Shown piece by piece: positions 1 through 8,699 of a stretch of 55,365 nt of DNA. The position numbers and the translations under genes were made by a program. Each line of letters opens with the position of its first letter. Within the stretch, counting starts at the first letter, position 1. The stretch is from Methanothermobacter sp049720995. Its GTDB lineage: Archaea > Methanobacteriota > Methanobacteria > Methanobacteriales > Methanothermobacteraceae. The DNA lies in the NCBI RefSeq assembly GCF_049720995.1, contig NZ_JBNASF010000009.1, forward strand, positions 1 to 55,365, in the 5' to 3' direction. The notes beneath the pieces were generated by a model. It did no database searches, had not been told where the DNA came from, and worked only from the letters and a program-made list of their open reading frames with translations.

Positions 1-2
1 GG

Positions 3-146
3 AACATCGAAATGAATATAGAAAAGTTCGCTAAATACGTGCCAAAAAAGTACTGGTGTTACTTTGCTTATCATCCTCCGTTCAAAAAAGTGAGAGCTTA
101 TATCGGGAAAGACCACAGGATCCATTATATAGAATACGATGCCTAG
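3..146 (+). CDS. C-terminal end of an unknown protein (partial)
   Basis: An open frame enters from the left edge and runs 47 codons to a TAG at 144-146. The visible tail is basic and rich in aromatic residues and ends in a Tyr-Asp-Ala. The start lies outside the window and I do not recognise the family. Its AT-rich base use resembles the next gene and differs from the rest of the window. The frame is open throughout and no other frame is, but so short a piece could also be a decayed remnant. Confidence 0.5.
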   Translation, partial: NIEMNIEKFAKYVPKKYWCYFAYHPPFKKVRAYIGKDHRIHYIEYDA

Positions 147-216
147 ACAAATACACATGTAAAAATATGTCTATTACATTTTATTTTTTTAAAATTAAAT
201 AACTGGAGGGTACTAA

Positions 217-636
217 ATGGAAAATAAGCCAATTATAATCAGCTTACTGGTAGCATTCATAATAACTAGCATTATCTCTCTTACAGGGTATATGGAAGGT
301 GCTGGACTGATGCCGCCAAAAAGTGCCATAAGTTCGTGGATAATATTACTGGATATATTTGTTGTAGGTATGACATTAGGTTTAATAGAGGCTATTTATG
401 GTTGGATGAAAGGAAAAGGAACTTACGTGCATATTAATATTAGAAAATCGCCTGAAAAACTTTTAATTAGTGTTTTAGTTACAGTGGGGTTCAATTTTTT
501 GGGTTTGTTAATTTCTTTAACCTCAAAGGCTCCTCTTGAAGAAAGTATATTTACAACTACAATGATTGGTTTCATGGTGGTTGCTCTAATGTGTCTTTTG
601 TATAGCATTATGATAATAAGGCAAGCGCCTGCGTGA
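217..636 (+). CDS. Hypothetical AT-rich integral membrane protein
   Basis: This 139-residue protein has about four hydrophobic membrane segments, at roughly residues 5-27, 42-62, 83-105 and 113-135, with a short basic loop near residues 65-80. No catalytic motif is visible and I do not recognise the family. An ATG follows a strong ribosome site (GGAGGGT) at a normal distance. Its base composition is clearly more AT-rich than that of the genes from 1.3 kb onward, as is the partial gene upstream, so this left edge may be a transferred segment. It is convergent with hypC. Confidence 0.7.
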   Translation: MENKPIIISLLVAFIITSIISLTGYMEGAGLMPPKSAISSWIILLDIFVVGMTLGLIEAIYGWMKGKGTYVHINIRKSPEKLLISVLVTVGFNFLGLLISLTSKAPLEESIFTTTMIGFMVVALMCLLYSIMIIRQAPA

Positions 637-955
637 AACATGAAAATCAAAGCTTAAAACCGCCTAAATGATGAGAGGTGGATTACCCAAACAACATAGT
701 CTTCATAGAGTGAGTGGAGCCAGTGGGATCCCAGGCCTTTAAGCTATAGAGGATGGCACCATGAGGACATACAATGGATACTGGGGATCCATATAATATT
801 CATGATGGACATACCCACATCAGAAATCAAAGATAGGAATCCGCAGAAATCATGGTATACCATGTGAAAAATGAAAAAACCTTATTTTTCTTAAATTCTT
901 TATTTTTCGTCTTTTCCGAAACCAATCAAAAAAATAAATGGAATGGATCTGTTAA
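637..955. other. Intergenic region without a supported gene
   Basis: This 319-bp gap separates two convergent genes. Short open frames here have no ribosome site and no protein-like composition. A run of seven A at 928-934 reads as U7 on the minus strand, about 22 nt past the hypC stop, and is a plausible terminator for hypC. T-rich tracts at 880-910 could end transcription from the left. I see nothing else. Confidence 0.5.
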
Positions 956-1204
956 TCACAGCTCCAAGTTATCCTCCTCTTCAAGGGCCTTCAGGAGTTC
1001 ATCCCAGGCCTCCAGGGACTCCCTGGCCGCCTCATCAGACATCACCTCAATGGCGTAGCCTGAGTGAACAAGCACATACTTACCCTCCTCAACATCATCC
1101 ACAAGATCAAGTTTCACCTGTTGCCTCACACCACCAAAGTCGACGGTGGCAACATTATCCTCGCTGTCAATTTCAATAATCTGAGCAGGTGCTGCAATAC
1201 ACAT
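956..1204 (-). CDS. hypC: Hydrogenase maturation chaperone HypC/HupF
   Basis: This 82-residue protein begins Met-Cys-Ile-Ala-Ala-Pro, the HypC signature in which Cys2 binds the Fe(CN)2CO intermediate and the hydrogenase large-subunit precursor. The beta-barrel core follows, with the V-D-F-G-G-V-R-Q motif and a valine-rich VLVHSGYAIE segment, then an acidic helical tail. The family works with HypD in the cytoplasm to build the NiFe centre, here presumably for the methanogen's Mvh, Frh and Ech-type hydrogenases. A GGAGAGGGT ribosome site precedes the ATG. No other hyp gene is nearby, so it stands alone. Confidence 0.95.
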   Translation of the reverse strand: MCIAAPAQIIEIDSEDNVATVDFGGVRQQVKLDLVDDVEEGKYVLVHSGYAIEVMSDEAARESLEAWDELLKALEEEDNLEL

Positions 1205-1330
1205 TCAATAACCCTCTCCAAATTAATAGGATTAAAGTCAAAAAATTACACTGTCAGTAATTAGATAAAGATTTGTGACATATAAAGATTTGTGGGAAAT
1301 AACCATTCAAAATTAATACAGGTGCATCCT

Positions 1331-2614
1331 ATGGAGTGTGTTGTGATAGGGGGAGGTCCCGCAGGAAGGGCCGCGGCCATGGAACTCGCAGCCCTCGGAA
1401 ACGACGTTACAATCCTTGAAAGGAAATTCATTGGGGGAACATGCCTTAATGAGGGATGTATGGTTGTGTGTGGTCTGAATGATGTTGCAAGGTTTCTGGA
1501 TGAAGCCCGCCAGCTCAGGGATCTGGGTGTCGTTGACCTTGAATACTCCTCAGACTACAGGGAAATAGCCAGGGGTGTGAGAAAAACACTCAGCAGGATA
1601 AGGCATGTTACAGAAAGGGAGACACTTGATGCGGGTGTAGAGGTAATATACGCCGACGCAGAGGTCTCAGAGGGTAGAGTAACCGCAGGGGATGATGAAA
1701 TCCCCTATGACAGGCTCATAATAGCAACAGGGGCCAGGCCCAGCATACCCCCCATCGAGGGTGCTGAAAAAGCCATAACCTACAGGGACGTGCTTGATCT
1801 TGACAGGACCCCTGAAAAACTCGTTATAATAGGTGGGGGTGTGATTGCAGCTGAATTTGCAGGTATATTCTCCTCCCTTGGATCAGAGGTGAGCGTGGTA
1901 TCAAGAGGCGAGTTTCTGGGTAAACTTGACCCCCTCATCAGGGATTACGTGATGAGGAAACTTCTGAAAAACGTCAGAATTCTTGAGAATACATCCACCA
2001 CCACAATAGATGAGGATGGTGCCGAAACATCAGCCGGCCGGATTGAAGGCCTCACACTCCTTGCAACAGGTCAGAGACCAAACTCAGAGTTCCTTGATGG
2101 GTTCGTTGAACTCAGAGAAAACGGTGCAGTTAAGGTTAATGAATTTATGGAGACCTCAAGAAAGCATGTCTATGCTGCAGGAGACGTTACCGGTGGTCAC
2201 GGGACAACGCCCATTGCAAGGATGGAAGGTGTGGTGGCTGGGCTCAATGCAGCGGGTGTTGAGAGGCGAATTGACTACCGGTACCTTCCCTATGCAATAT
2301 CACTGGGGTACGATGTTGGTTTCATTGAAAGCGGGGATCATGAGGGTAGGGAGGCTGTCATACCAGGCCTTGCAGGCCCAGGTTCATTCTGGAGTGTTCT
2401 TGAGGGAAAAACAGGACTAACCAAGGTCAGAATCCATGATGATGGCACCTCGGCTGCAGTATACTCTGTTGCCCCGGGTGCCAGGTTGATAATGCCCTAC
2501 CTTTCACTGCTCATGAGAATGGGTGTTTCAATGTATGAGTTTGAGGACTTGGTGGAGACACACCCATCAACGGATGGTGTGTACAAGCTCATGAGGTTCC
2601 TCTCAAGGTACTGA
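1331..2614 (+). CDS. Lipoamide-dehydrogenase-like flavoprotein disulfide reductase
   Basis: This 427-residue class I pyridine-nucleotide disulfide oxidoreductase has an N-terminal FAD site (VIGGGPAGRAAA), the redox pair in GGTCLNEGC near residues 34-42, a second Rossmann fold (IIGGGVIAAEFAG) near residue 165 and the FAD contact YAAGDVTGG near 285. The C-terminal dimer domain keeps the His-Pro of the catalytic HP motif (THPSTDG), but the glutamate that normally partners the histidine is not obvious. At 427 residues it is shorter than the usual 460-480. I chose ATG 1331 because AGGTG lies about 8 nt upstream; a GTG at 1292 would add 13 unconserved residues. No lipoyl enzyme genes are near, so the substrate disulfide is unknown. 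The 3' end overlaps the convergent glycosyltransferase by 12 bp. Confidence 0.85.
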   Translation: MECVVIGGGPAGRAAAMELAALGNDVTILERKFIGGTCLNEGCMVVCGLNDVARFLDEARQLRDLGVVDLEYSSDYREIARGVRKTLSRIRHVTERETLDAGVEVIYADAEVSEGRVTAGDDEIPYDRLIIATGARPSIPPIEGAEKAITYRDVLDLDRTPEKLVIIGGGVIAAEFAGIFSSLGSEVSVVSRGEFLGKLDPLIRDYVMRKLLKNVRILENTSTTTIDEDGAETSAGRIEGLTLLATGQRPNSEFLDGFVELRENGAVKVNEFMETSRKHVYAAGDVTGGHGTTPIARMEGVVAGLNAAGVERRIDYRYLPYAISLGYDVGFIESGDHEGREAVIPGLAGPGSFWSVLEGKTGLTKVRIHDDGTSAAVYSVAPGARLIMPYLSLLMRMGVSMYEFEDLVETHPSTDGVYKLMRFLSRY

Positions 2615-3652
2615 CCTCACTGCCTCCTCCTCTATAATTTCAGCTATCCTGTCTGCAGCACCTATCACATCCCCACTGTAGGCCTCCGCAGCCCTCCTCA
2701 TATCATCTGCAGACTCAAGTGCCCCTAAAATAGCCTCCTCAATACCATCAAGCTCGGTCTCCAGCACGGCCCCCCTGAAGACAGAACCCATGTTATGGTA
2801 CCTTCCATACTTGACACCCCTCAGTGCCACCACAGGCAACCTCATGGCAATGGCCTCATGGACCATCACCCCATCATCAGAGAGCACAGCAAGGTCTGCG
2901 AGGCTGTAGAGGTCACTGACCCAGTCTATGTAACCAAGGTTGATTATCCCATCACGGTCCACCATCCGCCCGTACTCCTCCCGCAGGGGATGCCCCACAA
3001 CCGTGATGTTTGCACTGACATTGGATTCTACAACCTTAACCGCGGCCTCAGCCATCATCCTGAAGAGGGAGGAACCTGAGGAGAAAACAATGGTTGGTCT
3101 TTCAGGGTCAAATTCAGGGGGCATCCTTTGGATGGCCCTTTCAGGATCCCCCAGTGTTATGTCAGGGTTGATGGGTGAATAAACACTCTCAACACCCTTA
3201 AATTCCTTTCCAAATAGGTTGGATTCTGGAAGCGCCACGTTCCTGTTGAGACGGGTGCAGACCCGTGCATCAGTGGGGGTTATAAGAACACCCACAGCAG
3301 GAACTCCAGTAATTCTTGCGGAAAGGCAGCCCACAACCGCGCCCCCTCCTATCACACCAACAACCACATCGGGTTGGATCCTCCTTATCAGCCTTCCGGT
3401 CTCGTAAACCGCCCTCAGGGTCCTGAAAGCAGCCTTCAGCAGTTTCAACCTGCTTGCTGCGTGGCCCCCAGCCTGCGGTATCCTGACCCTGTGCCATCCA
3501 ATACCCCTCTTCTTGAGGAGTATTCCAGGGGCGCTGTGATCAAGTGCAAATTCACATTCAAATCCTCTCTTCTCAAGTGCACTGGCTATGTTAAGTGCTG
3601 TTATTGCGTCTCCACCCATTCCCCGACCTGTTACAGTGAAAAGTGCCTTCAT
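2603..3652 (-). CDS. MurG-like glycosyltransferase (GT28 family)
   Basis: This 349-residue protein has the two-lobed GT-B layout. A glycine-rich N-terminal loop (TGRGMGGDAITALNIASAL) corresponds to the MurG GGTGGH loop. A linker-like stretch, FDPERPTIVFSSGSS near residue 185, opens the nucleotide-sugar half. A C-terminal segment (IDWVSDLYSLADLAVLSDDG, then HEAIAMRLPVVAL) matches the donor-binding region of MurG and MGDG synthases. The family moves a sugar from a UDP donor to a lipid-linked acceptor at the inner face of the membrane. A MraY-like gene lies 1.8 kb away on the same strand, so a role in pseudomurein precursor synthesis is possible but unproven; glycolipid synthesis is the alternative. 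The ATG has a GGTGATC ribosome site. Confidence 0.7.
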   Translation of the reverse strand: MKALFTVTGRGMGGDAITALNIASALEKRGFECEFALDHSAPGILLKKRGIGWHRVRIPQAGGHAASRLKLLKAAFRTLRAVYETGRLIRRIQPDVVVGVIGGGAVVGCLSARITGVPAVGVLITPTDARVCTRLNRNVALPESNLFGKEFKGVESVYSPINPDITLGDPERAIQRMPPEFDPERPTIVFSSGSSLFRMMAEAAVKVVESNVSANITVVGHPLREEYGRMVDRDGIINLGYIDWVSDLYSLADLAVLSDDGVMVHEAIAMRLPVVALRGVKYGRYHNMGSVFRGAVLETELDGIEEAILGALESADDMRRAAEAYSGDVIGAADRIAEIIEEEAVRSVP

Positions 3653-3751
3653 ATGATCACCATAATTTCAGTGAAAAACCCATGAAATGTGACGGGAGAT
3701 TCTATATCTGCAAAATAGGTTTAAATATCATACATTAAATAATTGGTTAAT

Positions 3752-5428
3752 ATGAACATACCCCCATATAATAAGAGGCCTGACATGGGGCGCCTCAGGG
3801 AGATAATAAGGGTAATGGGCAAGTACCACTTCGGGAACATACTTGAGGCCATAGGCCTCAAAAACAGGCTATTTGAAAGCCTGAAACTCTACATAAGGAG
3901 CCCTGAGGAGATCCATGAACCGGCCCCAGTACGCCTCAGACTTGTCCTTGAAGAACTGGGGACGACCTTCATCAAACTTGGCCAGGTGCTGAGCACCAGG
4001 GCGGACCTTGTGGGCAGGGAAATAGCAGATGAACTGGCCAAACTTCAGGATGAGGCACCTCCATTTCCCTTCAGGGACGTCAGGATGGTTATCGAATCTG
4101 AACTTGGCATGCCCCTGGAGGATATATTTTCCGACTTCCAGGAGGAACCCGTTGCATCGGCATCCATAGGCCAGGTCCACAGGGCTAGGTTGAAAAGCGG
4201 GGAGACGGTTGCCGTTAAGGTGCAGCGCCCCGGTATAACCGCCACCGTGAAAAGTGATATCATACTTATGAAGTACCTTGCAAAGCTTGCAAATGATCGC
4301 ATCCCTGGTCTGGAGTACTACAACCTCCCTGGGATAGTGGCGGAGTTTGAAAGGGCCATCAGAAAGGAACTGGATTACCACCAGGAGGCCAACAATGCTG
4401 AGAGATTCCGTGCAATGTTCCTTGATGACGAAACCGTTTACGCCCCCTACGTCTACAGGGAATACTCCACCAGCAGGGTGCTGACCATGGAGTACGTTGA
4501 GGGCGTTAAACTCACAGAAATCCTGGGATCCGACATAAAATTCAATGCGAGGACAATAGCAGAGCGGGGTGCCCGTTGCTATTTCCGGCAGATATTCATA
4601 CATGGCTTCTTCCACGCCGACCCCCACCCTGGCAATATACTCGTCCAGAGGGGTAATGTGCTGTGCTTCCTGGACTTCGGAATGATGGGTCACCTTGACC
4701 GTTCATTCAGGGATAAACTGGCTGAACTCTTCATTCTACTCATGAACTATGATGTGAACGGTATAGTGAACCAGCTGAGGTACATGAATATCCTCACAGA
4801 GGACACGGACCTTGAAGAGGTCAAGTACGATATAATAGACCTCCTTGATCGCTACTATGGTGCAGACGTTAAGAAGGTTGGGGAGATCCTCACAGAATTC
4901 ACAATGCCCGAGATGATAATGAAGCACAGGATAAGGATCCCCAGGGACTTCGTGCTCCTTGCAAGGGTCATGAGCATGGCAGAGGATCTTGGTGAGCGCC
5001 TGGATCCCAGATTCAATGGAGTGGAGGTTGCATGGGAGATGACCCACAGCCTCATAAGAAAACGCCTGAACCCCCTGCGGAACCTGGACGAGGTCCCCTC
5101 GGCGTTCATAGAACTTGAACACATAGTGAACGATCTCCCGCGTGGCATGATAAGGGCCCTTCAGCGACTGGAGGAGGGTAAACTGAAGATGGAGCTTGAA
5201 CACAGGAACCTCGATGAGATATCAAGGAGAATTGAAAGATCAACCAACAGGATATCGGTGGCCATGCTGGTCTCAGCCCTTATAATAGGCTCATCACTGG
5301 TTGCAATCCCAAAGGAGGCCCTTATACTCCAGAAGTTCCCCTTCCTGGGGCTTTTCGGTTTTGCTGTGAGCTTCATCATAGCCCTTGCACTCATAATTTC
5401 AATCATAAAATCGAGAAAGATGACCTGA
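3752..5428 (+). CDS. UbiB/ABC1-family atypical protein kinase
   Basis: This 558-residue protein carries every hallmark of the UbiB (ABC1/ADCK) family: the KLGQ motif with the downstream ExD helix (residues ~70-95), the alanine-rich loop ASIGQVHRA, the lysine motif AVKVQRPG, catalytic HADPHPGN near residue 285 and the metal-binding LDFG. Two C-terminal membrane helices (about 505-550) anchor it. In bacteria and mitochondria these proteins support ubiquinone synthesis; methanogens lack ubiquinone, so the role here is probably in isoprenoid-lipid handling. A TATA-like TTTAAATATC at 3720-3729 leaves almost no leader, so translation may be leaderless from ATG 3752; a TTG at 3743 is the other option. 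Confidence 0.9.
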   Translation: MNIPPYNKRPDMGRLREIIRVMGKYHFGNILEAIGLKNRLFESLKLYIRSPEEIHEPAPVRLRLVLEELGTTFIKLGQVLSTRADLVGREIADELAKLQDEAPPFPFRDVRMVIESELGMPLEDIFSDFQEEPVASASIGQVHRARLKSGETVAVKVQRPGITATVKSDIILMKYLAKLANDRIPGLEYYNLPGIVAEFERAIRKELDYHQEANNAERFRAMFLDDETVYAPYVYREYSTSRVLTMEYVEGVKLTEILGSDIKFNARTIAERGARCYFRQIFIHGFFHADPHPGNILVQRGNVLCFLDFGMMGHLDRSFRDKLAELFILLMNYDVNGIVNQLRYMNILTEDTDLEEVKYDIIDLLDRYYGADVKKVGEILTEFTMPEMIMKHRIRIPRDFVLLARVMSMAEDLGERLDPRFNGVEVAWEMTHSLIRKRLNPLRNLDEVPSAFIELEHIVNDLPRGMIRALQRLEEGKLKMELEHRNLDEISRRIERSTNRISVAMLVSALIIGSSLVAIPKEALILQKFPFLGLFGFAVSFIIALALIISIIKSRKMT

Positions 5429-5433
5429 TGGAA

Positions 5434-6330
5434 TCAGAGCTCATCCCTGAACCCCTGGGACGCATGGGGGTTGAAAAGTAGCCTCCTGAATCCAAGGGAA
5501 ATCAGAAGAGGGTTATGGATTCTGAAAGCCCTTCTACCAAGTATTATTCTCCTTAAAAGATCCCCAAGGCCTCCGCCCGTCATGACATCCATATAAAGAT
5601 CTCCAAGGGTGGGGTTCTCAATTTTAAGTCTCTTCTCAATGAATTCTGAGAGATTAGCCCTCCTTAAAATGGCTGTTATAAGGGGTGTCAGGAGAAAGAG
5701 TGACAGGAGAAGCAGCGGGCCCCCTGCAATGTAGAATAAAAGTCCAAGGGCAACTGCAAAGCTGTGGTTTCCAACCTCACCCATCATTATCCTTCCCATG
5801 TAATCAAGTGGTGAGTATGCAAGTGCAGCCACAATGATAAGAAGGGCTAGGTGGATGCCTGAACCTGTTATGATGGCTGCAGGTAGTGCCAGGAGGGACA
5901 TGATGACCGTCACGGTGCAGGCCACCCCTGGCTGCATGTCGGCAATGTTCACCGGCTGTACCATGAGTGCCACAAGGAGTCCCCACGCCCCCATCAGGGG
6001 GTAGGTGATGATAACAACTGCCAGCATGCCCATGCCCCGTGAAAGCTGCCCCAACTCAATGGGAAGGTTCATTATCCTTCTTCTCCCAGTAATGTCATCA
6101 ATAAATGCAAGAGCCCCCATCACAGCAACAGGGGTGTTGAATGGTGGGGGTGTGAATATCGAGAGGGCCGCCCATGGCACAATACCTGCAGCGCGGGGTG
6201 TGCCCCCCCTCACATCAGTGTATAGATTTGAATTTTTAAATAGCGATATGATGGCTGCGGCAGCAGGTGTCAGTACAAGCACGGCCACAGCCGCTACAAG
6301 CAGGGACCAGTCATCAATTAACATCACCAT
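5434..6330 (-). CDS. MraY/WecA-like (GT4) membrane sugar-phosphate transferase, divergent
   Basis: This 298-residue protein has about nine to ten membrane helices. Its cytoplasmic loops match landmarks of the polyprenyl-phosphate sugar-1-phosphate transferase family in order: RGGTPRAAGIVPW near residue 42 (MraY GTPTMGG), FIDDITGRR near 75 (the metal-binding FxDD), NIADMQPG near 128 (the NxxDGxDG loop) and GEVGNHSFAVALG near 185 (the GDxGS loop). The family transfers phospho-sugar from a UDP donor to a membrane lipid phosphate. The N-A-D and G-E variants suggest a distant subfamily. A MurG-like gene is close, so one guess is the first membrane step of pseudomurein synthesis. It sits 24 bp after the radical-SAM gene in what looks like one operon with pelota. 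Start: ATG 6330, after GGAG. Confidence 0.6.
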   Translation of the reverse strand: MVMLIDDWSLLVAAVAVLVLTPAAAAIISLFKNSNLYTDVRGGTPRAAGIVPWAALSIFTPPPFNTPVAVMGALAFIDDITGRRRIMNLPIELGQLSRGMGMLAVVIITYPLMGAWGLLVALMVQPVNIADMQPGVACTVTVIMSLLALPAAIITGSGIHLALLIIVAALAYSPLDYMGRIMMGEVGNHSFAVALGLLFYIAGGPLLLLSLFLLTPLITAILRRANLSEFIEKRLKIENPTLGDLYMDVMTGGGLGDLLRRIILGRRAFRIHNPLLISLGFRRLLFNPHASQGFRDEL

Positions 6331-6354
6331 CAATCTCCATGACTCTGTCTGTGA

Positions 6355-7509
6355 TCACCCTATGAACCCCGAGGATGTCTGGACAATTACCCTTCTGAGG
6401 CCCTCATCAAGCATCAGATCACGCACCTCAAGCATTTCAGGAACCGATGGCCTCTGAATATCCTTAAGCCTGAACTCCGGTCTGTAGTCAAGAAGAGTTA
6501 CCTGGACGTCTGCACTGACAGAGACTATTTCAGACGCCATTTCAGCAATCTCCCGCGTGGATATGAGTGCACTGTTGTATGGGACCCCCAGCCCCATGAA
6601 TATTCCATGATGCTCCTCAGAGATGTAGCTGAAAGCATTCCATGAGTTTTCAAGGTATACCCTGGCTTTTTCAGGATCACTGAGCCCTGTTATCCCCATG
6701 AAGGTCTTCAGCCTCCTCCCCTTGATGTCAATTCCTATCCTGTTCATGCCGGCCTCAGCAAGCTCATCAATGTATGGGGGCGTGAGCACCGTGCCATTTG
6801 TATCCACGTGAATGTTGATCCCACCATCAAGTTCCCTTACCCTCCTGACTGAACCGGAGAGCCATGACCTGTTAAGTGTGCATTCACCGCCAGAGAACGT
6901 GACAGTGCCTGTCCTGTAAATCGATTCAACACCAAGCAGCATCATTGCGGTTTCTTCAGGGTCAAGCAATGTGACCCCACGGGTGAACGCCACCTGGCTG
7001 TTCTGGCACTGGGGACACCTCAGGTTGCATCCATGGGCGAAGCATACCACCTCAACAGGGCCCTCCCCCCTTTCACTGAGGGGTGTCCCCACTCCCCCCG
7101 CTGTATGGGGGCCGAAATTACCCACATATCTCAGTGGCGGTTCAGGTATGGTCTCTATGACCATCCCCTCCTCAAGGGGTGTTACACAGGACTGCAAACT
7201 CATCCCATTTGCTGATACAGCGCATGCCCAGCACCCCCCTGTACCGCATGGTGAGAATACCTCCCCTTCCCCTGGTATGCCACTTACCCTGATACCCGCA
7301 GCCTCAAGGGCGTCCCCCACGGTGCCCGTGGCCCTGACATCTTCACTGTTTACTTTCACCCTGTACTCTGTATCATCCCTTCCTCCGGGAACAAGTGCGC
7401 CCTCAGGGCATACCAGCTGGCAGGCACCACAACCTGAACAGTTTTCACTGCACTGGAGCATCCTGCATCTTCCGCACCCGGTGCATCTATCCTGGAGAAT
7501 TCTGAACAA
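6355..7509 (-). CDS. Radical-SAM protein with N-terminal 2[4Fe-4S] and [2Fe-2S] ferredoxin domains
   Basis: This 384-residue protein has three parts. Residues 9-34 hold eight cysteines spaced as a bacterial 2[4Fe-4S] ferredoxin (C9, C12, C15, C20; C24, C27, C30, C34). Residues 50-120 look like a beta-grasp [2Fe-2S] domain: VNSEDVRATGTVGDALEAAG, then C88-x4-C93-x2-C96-x11-C108 and TPLEEGM, the spacing found in SdhB-type ferredoxin domains. Residues 155-384 are a radical-SAM core with C161-x3-C165-x2-C168 and FSGGECTLN. The core resembles pyruvate formate-lyase activating enzymes, but no glycyl-radical enzyme gene is visible, so its target is unknown. The extra clusters probably carry electrons to the SAM cluster. 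It starts with TTG 7509 behind a GGGGGA site, 13 bp after pelota. Confidence 0.85.
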   Translation of the reverse strand: MFRILQDRCTGCGRCRMLQCSENCSGCGACQLVCPEGALVPGGRDDTEYRVKVNSEDVRATGTVGDALEAAGIRVSGIPGEGEVFSPCGTGGCWACAVSANGMSLQSCVTPLEEGMVIETIPEPPLRYVGNFGPHTAGGVGTPLSERGEGPVEVVCFAHGCNLRCPQCQNSQVAFTRGVTLLDPEETAMMLLGVESIYRTGTVTFSGGECTLNRSWLSGSVRRVRELDGGINIHVDTNGTVLTPPYIDELAEAGMNRIGIDIKGRRLKTFMGITGLSDPEKARVYLENSWNAFSYISEEHHGIFMGLGVPYNSALISTREIAEMASEIVSVSADVQVTLLDYRPEFRLKDIQRPSVPEMLEVRDLMLDEGLRRVIVQTSSGFIG

Positions 7510-7522
7510 TGACAGTCCCCCA

Positions 7523-8584
7523 TCATGAGATCCTGAACCTCAAGATACCTACAAGTCCGCCGAGGGATTCCAGCTGTTTGCCACCCTCGTGTTCACTGCT
7601 TATGAGCACAACAGAGCCGCCCATGCTCTCAACAATATCAAGGTATCCCTCAATATCCTCCCTGCTCACAACCCTGTCAAGGACCAGCAGCCTCTCAACA
7701 GCCCCCATGTTGATGGCATCCAGCACCTCCTCCCTGCCATAGACCACCGTTTCAGGGTCCCTTGCCAGCCTTTCAAGGACCTCATTCACATTCCTCACCT
7801 CTGCTGCCACCCTTTTCTCTGATGAAACCCTCTCCACTGTGCCCTTCCTCAGAACCTCATATATTCCTGACCTTCCACCGGTCCCTGTATTCTCAACCAC
7901 GGCCTTACTTCCAATTTCAGGGTGTTTTTCCAGCAGGTATTCATGGAAATCTGACTTGTAGAAGCCAGGCCCTGCAATTATGATCGTCTCAAGTTCACCG
8001 TATTTTTTGAGGGCGTCCACTATCCTCTCATAGAACTCAAGTCGCAGTTTACCCCGGTCCCTCTGCTGCATCCTCTTACCTGGAATGTGACCTGTGATGG
8101 GGCCCTGGTACTCCACACCATACTGTCTTATGACTCCAATGTCTGCCACATCATCCTCAATTACAACTATCAGTGCCCTGATATGCTTTGATGCATTCAC
8201 GGCCTCCTGAAGCCTCCTGAGTGTCCATCTGCTCCAGGAATCCTTTTTGATCCTGAGGGGGGTGTTGAGTTTAACCTCAAGGGTGTGGTGGGACCCGAGG
8301 GGCACAAGGTCCTCAGGGCCCCGCTCTATAACCCCTGTTGCCCTGAGTTTTCCTGTGTAGACGTGGAAACTGACACTTTCAACCCTTATACCAAGATAGA
8401 ACGTTTTCTTAACTCCCCTGTCGCTTCTTATCTTCTCTCCGCTGGTATCCTGTATTCTTCTTGTTGTCCTTGCTGAAAGCAGGTCTCCCTCCTCAATTAT
8501 ATGGGAGAGGTGCCAGAGGTCGTCAAGGGTTTCGGGTACAACTTCTATGACACCGTTTTTCTCATCCTCATGTACTATCCTCAT
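7523..8584 (-). CDS. pelA: Pelota (Dom34) ribosome rescue factor
   Basis: This 353-residue protein is of normal length for archaeal pelota. The N-terminal Sm-like domain (EVVPETLDDLWHLSHIIEEG, then a TTRR motif) is followed by the central eRF1-like domain (about residues 135-260) with the R-D-R-G-K-L-R-L segment and an IIAGPGFYK motif, and by a C-terminal L7Ae-like domain ending in GGLVGILRF. There is no GGQ loop, as expected for pelota. It recognises stalled ribosomes with an empty A site and, in archaea, acts with aEF1A and ABCE1. The ATG has a GGTGA ribosome site. It is first in a minus-strand operon with the radical-SAM and MraY-like genes. Confidence 0.96.
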   Translation of the reverse strand: MRIVHEDEKNGVIEVVPETLDDLWHLSHIIEEGDLLSARTTRRIQDTSGEKIRSDRGVKKTFYLGIRVESVSFHVYTGKLRATGVIERGPEDLVPLGSHHTLEVKLNTPLRIKKDSWSRWTLRRLQEAVNASKHIRALIVVIEDDVADIGVIRQYGVEYQGPITGHIPGKRMQQRDRGKLRLEFYERIVDALKKYGELETIIIAGPGFYKSDFHEYLLEKHPEIGSKAVVENTGTGGRSGIYEVLRKGTVERVSSEKRVAAEVRNVNEVLERLARDPETVVYGREEVLDAINMGAVERLLVLDRVVSREDIEGYLDIVESMGGSVVLISSEHEGGKQLESLGGLVGILRFRIS

Positions 8585-8637
8585 CTCTTCACCCTGAAAT
8601 CATTGGAAAATGATTCTATCATGCTGAATGATCAGTG

Positions 8638-8664
8638 ATAATATATATGAATACTTTTATAAAT
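8638..8664. promoter_or_regulatory. Divergent promoter region, pelota and the 8700 gene
   Basis: ATAATATATATGAATAC followed by TTTTATAAATT provides TATA boxes readable on both strands. Distances of about 55 bp to pelota and 36-60 bp to the plus-strand gene suit archaeal promoters. Seen by eye only. Confidence 0.45.
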
Positions 8665-8699
8665 TAAGAGTCAGCTAAGTGGGAGAGGAGTGTAATCTG

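Noticed and set aside
852..1179. Overlapping short plus-strand frames opposite hypC
   Set aside because: They lack ribosome sites and are explained by the antisense of hypC and T-rich spacer.
1264..1294. ATAAAGATTTGTG repeated at 17-bp offset before the flavoprotein gene
   Set aside because: Short and AT-rich; it may be slippage and does not have the 62-66 bp architecture.
3869..4693. A 274-codon frame antisense to the UbiB kinase gene
   Set aside because: A shadow frame produced by codon bias; the sense strand carries all kinase motifs.
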